NCBI RefSeq assembly: GCF_026163685.1
Contig: NZ_JAOXSR010000001.1
Span: 124,001-188,000 of the forward strand
DNA: 64,000 bases
Reading direction: 5' to 3'
Origin: Oerskovia flava
Lineage (GTDB): Bacteria; Actinomycetota; Actinomycetes; Actinomycetales; Cellulomonadaceae
Each line of letters starts with the position of its first letter. Within the stretch, counting starts at the first letter, position 1. A program made the translations under genes and the position numbers. Shown piece by piece: positions 61,370 to 64,000 of this stretch. The notes below the pieces were generated by a model that searched no databases, had not been told where the DNA came from, and saw only the letters and a list, made by a program, of their open reading frames with translations.

Positions 61370-62566
61370 TCAGTCCGCGAGCAGGTGCGCGGCCGGGTCG
61401 GTGAGCACGTGCTGGAGGATCAGGCGCCCGCCGCCGATCACCCCCGCCTCCGGCCCGGTCGTCGCGGGCGTGATGAGGAGGTTCTGCGTCACGAGCGGGT
61501 GGCAGCCCTCGTAGAGCTGGCTGCGCACCATCGCCACGAACGGCTCGAGGGTGGACAGGGCGCCGCCGAGGAAGACGGCGTCGGGGTTGACGAAGTTCAC
61601 GACGGTGCACAGCACCTCCCCGAGGTGGCGCCCGGCCTCGCGGACCAGCGTCGTGACCTCGGGCTCGGCGTCCCGGGCGCGCTCGACGATCTCGGCGGTC
61701 GACCGCACGTCGATGCCACGCTCGCGCAGCTCGCGGGCGATCGCAGCGCCGGACGCGATGGTCTCGAGGCAGCCGCGCTTGCCGCACGAGCAGGGGATCT
61801 CCCCGGCCGCGCTGACCCGGGAGTGGGTGATGTCCCCGGCCGCACCGTTCGCGCCCCGGTGCAGCTGGCCCGACGCGATGAGCCCGCTGCCGATACCGGT
61901 ACCGGCCTTGACCGTGACGCTGTGGCGCAGGGGCCGGGGGGACGCGAAGTGCTCGCCCAGCGCCATGAGGTTGACGTCGTTGTCGACGAGGACCGGGACC
62001 TGGGCGCGCTCCTCCAGCCACCGGGTCACCGCGAAGCCGTTCCAGCCGGGCATGCGCGCGGGCGACTCGACAGTCCCGGCCTCGACGTCCACGGGGCCCG
62101 GCAGCCCGACGGCCATGCCGCGCAGCGTCGTGACCGGGCCGACGGTCGCGGCGAGGTCGAGCGCCGCCGCGAGCACGGACTCCAGCGAGGGAGCGGGCCC
62201 GGCGGCGACGTCGACGGGCAGCTCCTGCACGGCGCGCAGGGCACCCGTCAGGTCGACGACCCCGATCCGGGCGTGGGCACCGCCGAGGTCGGCGGCGAGC
62301 ACGTACCCGCCCTCGGGACGGATGCGCAGGAGGCGCGGTCGCCGTCCGCCGCGCGAGGCGCCGATCCCGCCGTCGTCGACCACGCCGGCGTCCATGAGCT
62401 CCTGGACGCGCAGGGAGATGGTGGACGGCGCGAGGGACAGCTCGCGGGCGAGGTCCGCGCGGGACGTGGCGACACCCGCGGAGACGAGCGCAACGATCTG
62501 CGAGCTCACCGAGGCGTCCTGCCCGGCGGCGTCGCGCGGGACGGGGAGCGGACCGGTCGACGTCAT
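61370..62566 (-). CDS. ROK-family transcriptional regulator
   Basis: A 398-residue repressor of the NagC/XylR type. An N-terminal winged helix (SRADLARELSLAPSTISLRVQELMDAG, core APSTISLRVQEL) precedes the sugar-kinase fold. The fold shows LAADLGGAHARIGVVDL, VDNDVNLMALGE (catalytic-type Asp), and the zinc motif CSCGKRGCLET (C-x-C-G-x2-G-C). The usual sugar-binding E-x-G-H is replaced by D-I-T-H, so kinase activity is unlikely while binding of a sugar may remain. ATG 62566 has AAGGA seven bases upstream. It is divergent from the second fucosidase, whose promoter it probably controls. Confidence 0.88.
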   Translation of the reverse strand: MTSTGPLPVPRDAAGQDASVSSQIVALVSAGVATSRADLARELSLAPSTISLRVQELMDAGVVDDGGIGASRGGRRPRLLRIRPEGGYVLAADLGGAHARIGVVDLTGALRAVQELPVDVAAGPAPSLESVLAAALDLAATVGPVTTLRGMAVGLPGPVDVEAGTVESPARMPGWNGFAVTRWLEERAQVPVLVDNDVNLMALGEHFASPRPLRHSVTVKAGTGIGSGLIASGQLHRGANGAAGDITHSRVSAAGEIPCSCGKRGCLETIASGAAIARELRERGIDVRSTAEIVERARDAEPEVTTLVREAGRHLGEVLCTVVNFVNPDAVFLGGALSTLEPFVAMVRSQLYEGCHPLVTQNLLITPATTGPEAGVIGGGRLILQHVLTDPAAHLLAD

Positions 62567-62583
62567 GGTGGTTCCTTCGCCCT

Positions 62584-62707
62584 CGAACAAAGTGTGCGAG
62601 CCACCATCATGGCGCGGATCGGCCCGCCTCGACACCTGATCGGTGAATGTACTCGAACTGTTACATGATCTTAACGTACTTCGTTCACTTTCTTCGATTC
62701 ATATGAT
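62584..62707. promoter_or_regulatory. AT-rich divergent promoter region of ROK and second fucosidase
   Basis: The stretch from about 62640 to 62715 is far more AT-rich than its surroundings. It holds TATGAT (62702-62707), a good -10 for the fucosidase. CACTTTCTTCG (62686-62696, plus strand) and its near-copy CACTTTGTTCG on the minus strand (62594 to 62584, read as CGAACAAAGTG on plus) face opposite genes and may be ROK binding half-sites. Confidence 0.45.
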
Positions 62708-62758
62708 GTTATGGGTCTGTGCCCGGACGACGGGCGACCGACTCGACGAGGAGAGACC

Positions 62759-64000
62759 GTGACGCAACCCCCCGTACCCGGTACCGCTGCCGCGGGAGCC
62801 GGCGCGCAGCTCGACTGGTTCACGCAGGCGCGCTTCGGGCTCTTCGTCCACTTCGGCCTCTACAGCGTGGCCGCCCGGCACGAGTGGGTCATGACCCGCG
62901 AGCAGATCCCCGTCGCCGACTACGAGCGCTACGCCCAGGTCTTCGACCCCGACCGGTTCGACGCCCCCGCGCTGGTGCGCGCCGCCCAGGAGGCGGGGAT
63001 GGGCTACGTCGTGCTCACCACGAAGCACCACGACGGCTTCGCGCTGTGGGACACCCGCGAGAGCGACTACTCGACGCAGACGACCGTCGGCCGCGACCTC
63101 GTGGCCGAGCTCGTCGAGGCGGCGCGGGCAGCCGGGCTGCGGGTGGGCCTCTACCACTCGCTCATCGACTGGCACCACCCGGACTTCACGATCGACTACC
63201 ACCACCCCCAGCGCGACGCCGCGGACGCCCGCGAGCTCAACGCCGGCAAGGACATGGCGCGGTACCGGGCGTACCTGCACGCCCAGGTGCGCGAGCTGCT
63301 CACGGGGTACGGGCAGATCGACTACCTGTTCTTCGACTTCACCTACGCCGAGGACGTCGACGGGTGGCGGGGGAAGTACCCGCAGGACTGGGACGCCGAC
63401 GGGCTCCTCGCGCTCGTCCGCGAGCTGCAGCCCGGGATCGTCGTCAACGACCGCCTGGGGATCCCCGCCGACCTCGTCACGCCCGAGCAGTACCAGCCCG
63501 ACGCGCCGATGACCGCGGCGGACGGGACGCCGCAGGTCTGGGAGGGGTGCCAGACCCTCAACGGGAGCTGGGGCTACGACCGGGACAACACCGCCTTCAA
63601 GACCCCCGACCTGCTCGTGCGCATGCTGGTCGACACCGTCTCCAAGGACGGCAACCTCCTGCTCAACGTCGGGCCCGACGGTCGAGGTGCCCTCAGCCCG
63701 CGCGACGCGGCGACCCTCACCGCGATCGGCGGGTGGATGGACCTGCACCACCGCGCCGTGATCGGCGCCGGGGCGAGCGACGTCCCCGCACCGCCCGCGA
63801 CCGTCGTCACGCAGCGACCGGGGCGGCTCTACGTGCACCTGCTGGCCTGGCCGTTCGGGCACCTGCACCTGCACCTGTCCGGCCTGGCCGACGACGTCCT
63901 GCACGCCCAGCTCCTGCACGACGCGTCCGAGATCCGCACCTCCCGGACCGACCCGTCCCAGGCGGCGTGGAACACGACGCCCGGCGGGCAGCCGCCCGGG
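62759..64000 (+). CDS. Second alpha-L-fucosidase, GH29, cut by window edge
   Basis: The first 414 codons are in the window; the stop lies to the right. FGLFVHFGLYSVAARHEW, VVLTTKHHDGFALWDTRESDYST (seen in part: TTKHHDGFALWDT), VGLYHSLIDWHHPDF and SKDGNLLLNVGPDGRG are GH29 elements. The nucleophile candidate is D193 in YLFFDFTYAED. The region around HHDGFALW is close to the first fucosidase, while LIDWHHPDF and the WEGCQTLNGSWGY element set it in a different GH29 branch, so the two are not recent duplicates. GTG 62759 has GAGGAGAG six bases upstream. It is divergent from the ROK regulator. Confidence 0.87.
   Translation, partial: MTQPPVPGTAAAGAGAQLDWFTQARFGLFVHFGLYSVAARHEWVMTREQIPVADYERYAQVFDPDRFDAPALVRAAQEAGMGYVVLTTKHHDGFALWDTRESDYSTQTTVGRDLVAELVEAARAAGLRVGLYHSLIDWHHPDFTIDYHHPQRDAADARELNAGKDMARYRAYLHAQVRELLTGYGQIDYLFFDFTYAEDVDGWRGKYPQDWDADGLLALVRELQPGIVVNDRLGIPADLVTPEQYQPDAPMTAADGTPQVWEGCQTLNGSWGYDRDNTAFKTPDLLVRMLVDTVSKDGNLLLNVGPDGRGALSPRDAATLTAIGGWMDLHHRAVIGAGASDVPAPPATVVTQRPGRLYVHLLAWPFGHLHLHLSGLADDVLHAQLLHDASEIRTSRTDPSQAAWNTTPGGQPPG

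Noticed and set aside
59948-64000. The two GH29 fucosidases as a recent tandem duplication
   Set aside because: They share family motifs, but the nucleophile regions (LWNDIDWP against LFFDFTYAED) and the downstream segments differ too much.

Overview
This 64 kb window comes from a very GC-rich Gram-positive chromosome. It most resembles a Cellulomonas-like member of the Micrococcales (Actinomycetota). The indications are GTG/ATG genes preceded directly by a TANNNT hexamer (leaderless transcripts), stop/start overlaps of the ATGA and GTGA type, a SAM-IV riboswitch, an FO (F420 precursor) synthase gene, DUF3151, a LexA (SOS) box of the actinobacterial type, and alpha-L-fucosidase/ROK genes. The taxon is inferred; no rRNA or tRNA gene was seen. 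No transposase, integrase, CRISPR array or phage gene was seen. Only one locus, the HNH fragment near 13 kb, looks like a remnant of a repeated element.

Layout. 1-2.3 kb: the start of a HAD hydrolase (runs off the left edge), a ribbon-helix-helix protein, a DUF368 membrane protein and a TrmH methyltransferase. 2.4-3.5 kb: class II aldolase, closed by a 25-bp-stem terminator. 3.5-7.0 kb: a partner-switching island, with a PAS/GAF-like/PP2C/HATPase protein flanked by two STAS anti-anti-sigma genes. 7.1-15.5 kb: purine synthesis (purA, purD, purC, purS-purQ; purL lies at 51.7 kb), interrupted by an AAA ATPase and an SOS-linked HNH fragment and followed by a tandem GNAT protein. 15.5-20 kb: a small membrane protein, an M23-like peptidase, two luciferase-like oxidoreductases, a metallo-beta-lactamase-fold hydrolase and a conserved hypothetical. 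20-29 kb: a compact recC-recB-recD operon. 29-33.4 kb: a methyltransferase, then rhodanese-metZ divergent from a SufS-like desulfurase carrying the SAM-IV riboswitch.

33.4-35.6 kb holds CsbD, two small membrane proteins and a GNAT. 35.6-42.3 kb is a fatty-acid cluster: thiolase-FabG4-HtdX on the minus strand, divergent from TetR-acyl-CoA dehydrogenase/oxidase, with a perfect palindrome over the shared promoter. 42.6-46.7 kb: an FO synthase whose CofH half has lost its radical-SAM cysteines, translationally coupled to a Baeyer-Villiger-type monooxygenase. 46.6-51.7 kb: DUF2599 lipoprotein, MgtE, EamA divergent from LysR, and an unknown membrane protein. 54-58 kb: EEP-family phosphatase, an unknown gene, glutamate dehydrogenase, CutC. 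58-64 kb: an M81 peptidase and two GH29 fucosidases with a ROK regulator. Three related palindromic sites sit in front of the M81 and first fucosidase genes. The second fucosidase runs off the right edge.

The observations most worth following are the FO synthase lacking the CofH cysteine triad, the SOS box on the HNH fragment, the SAM-IV riboswitch on a cysteine-desulfurase-like gene, and the three-site operator set of the M81/fucosidase locus.
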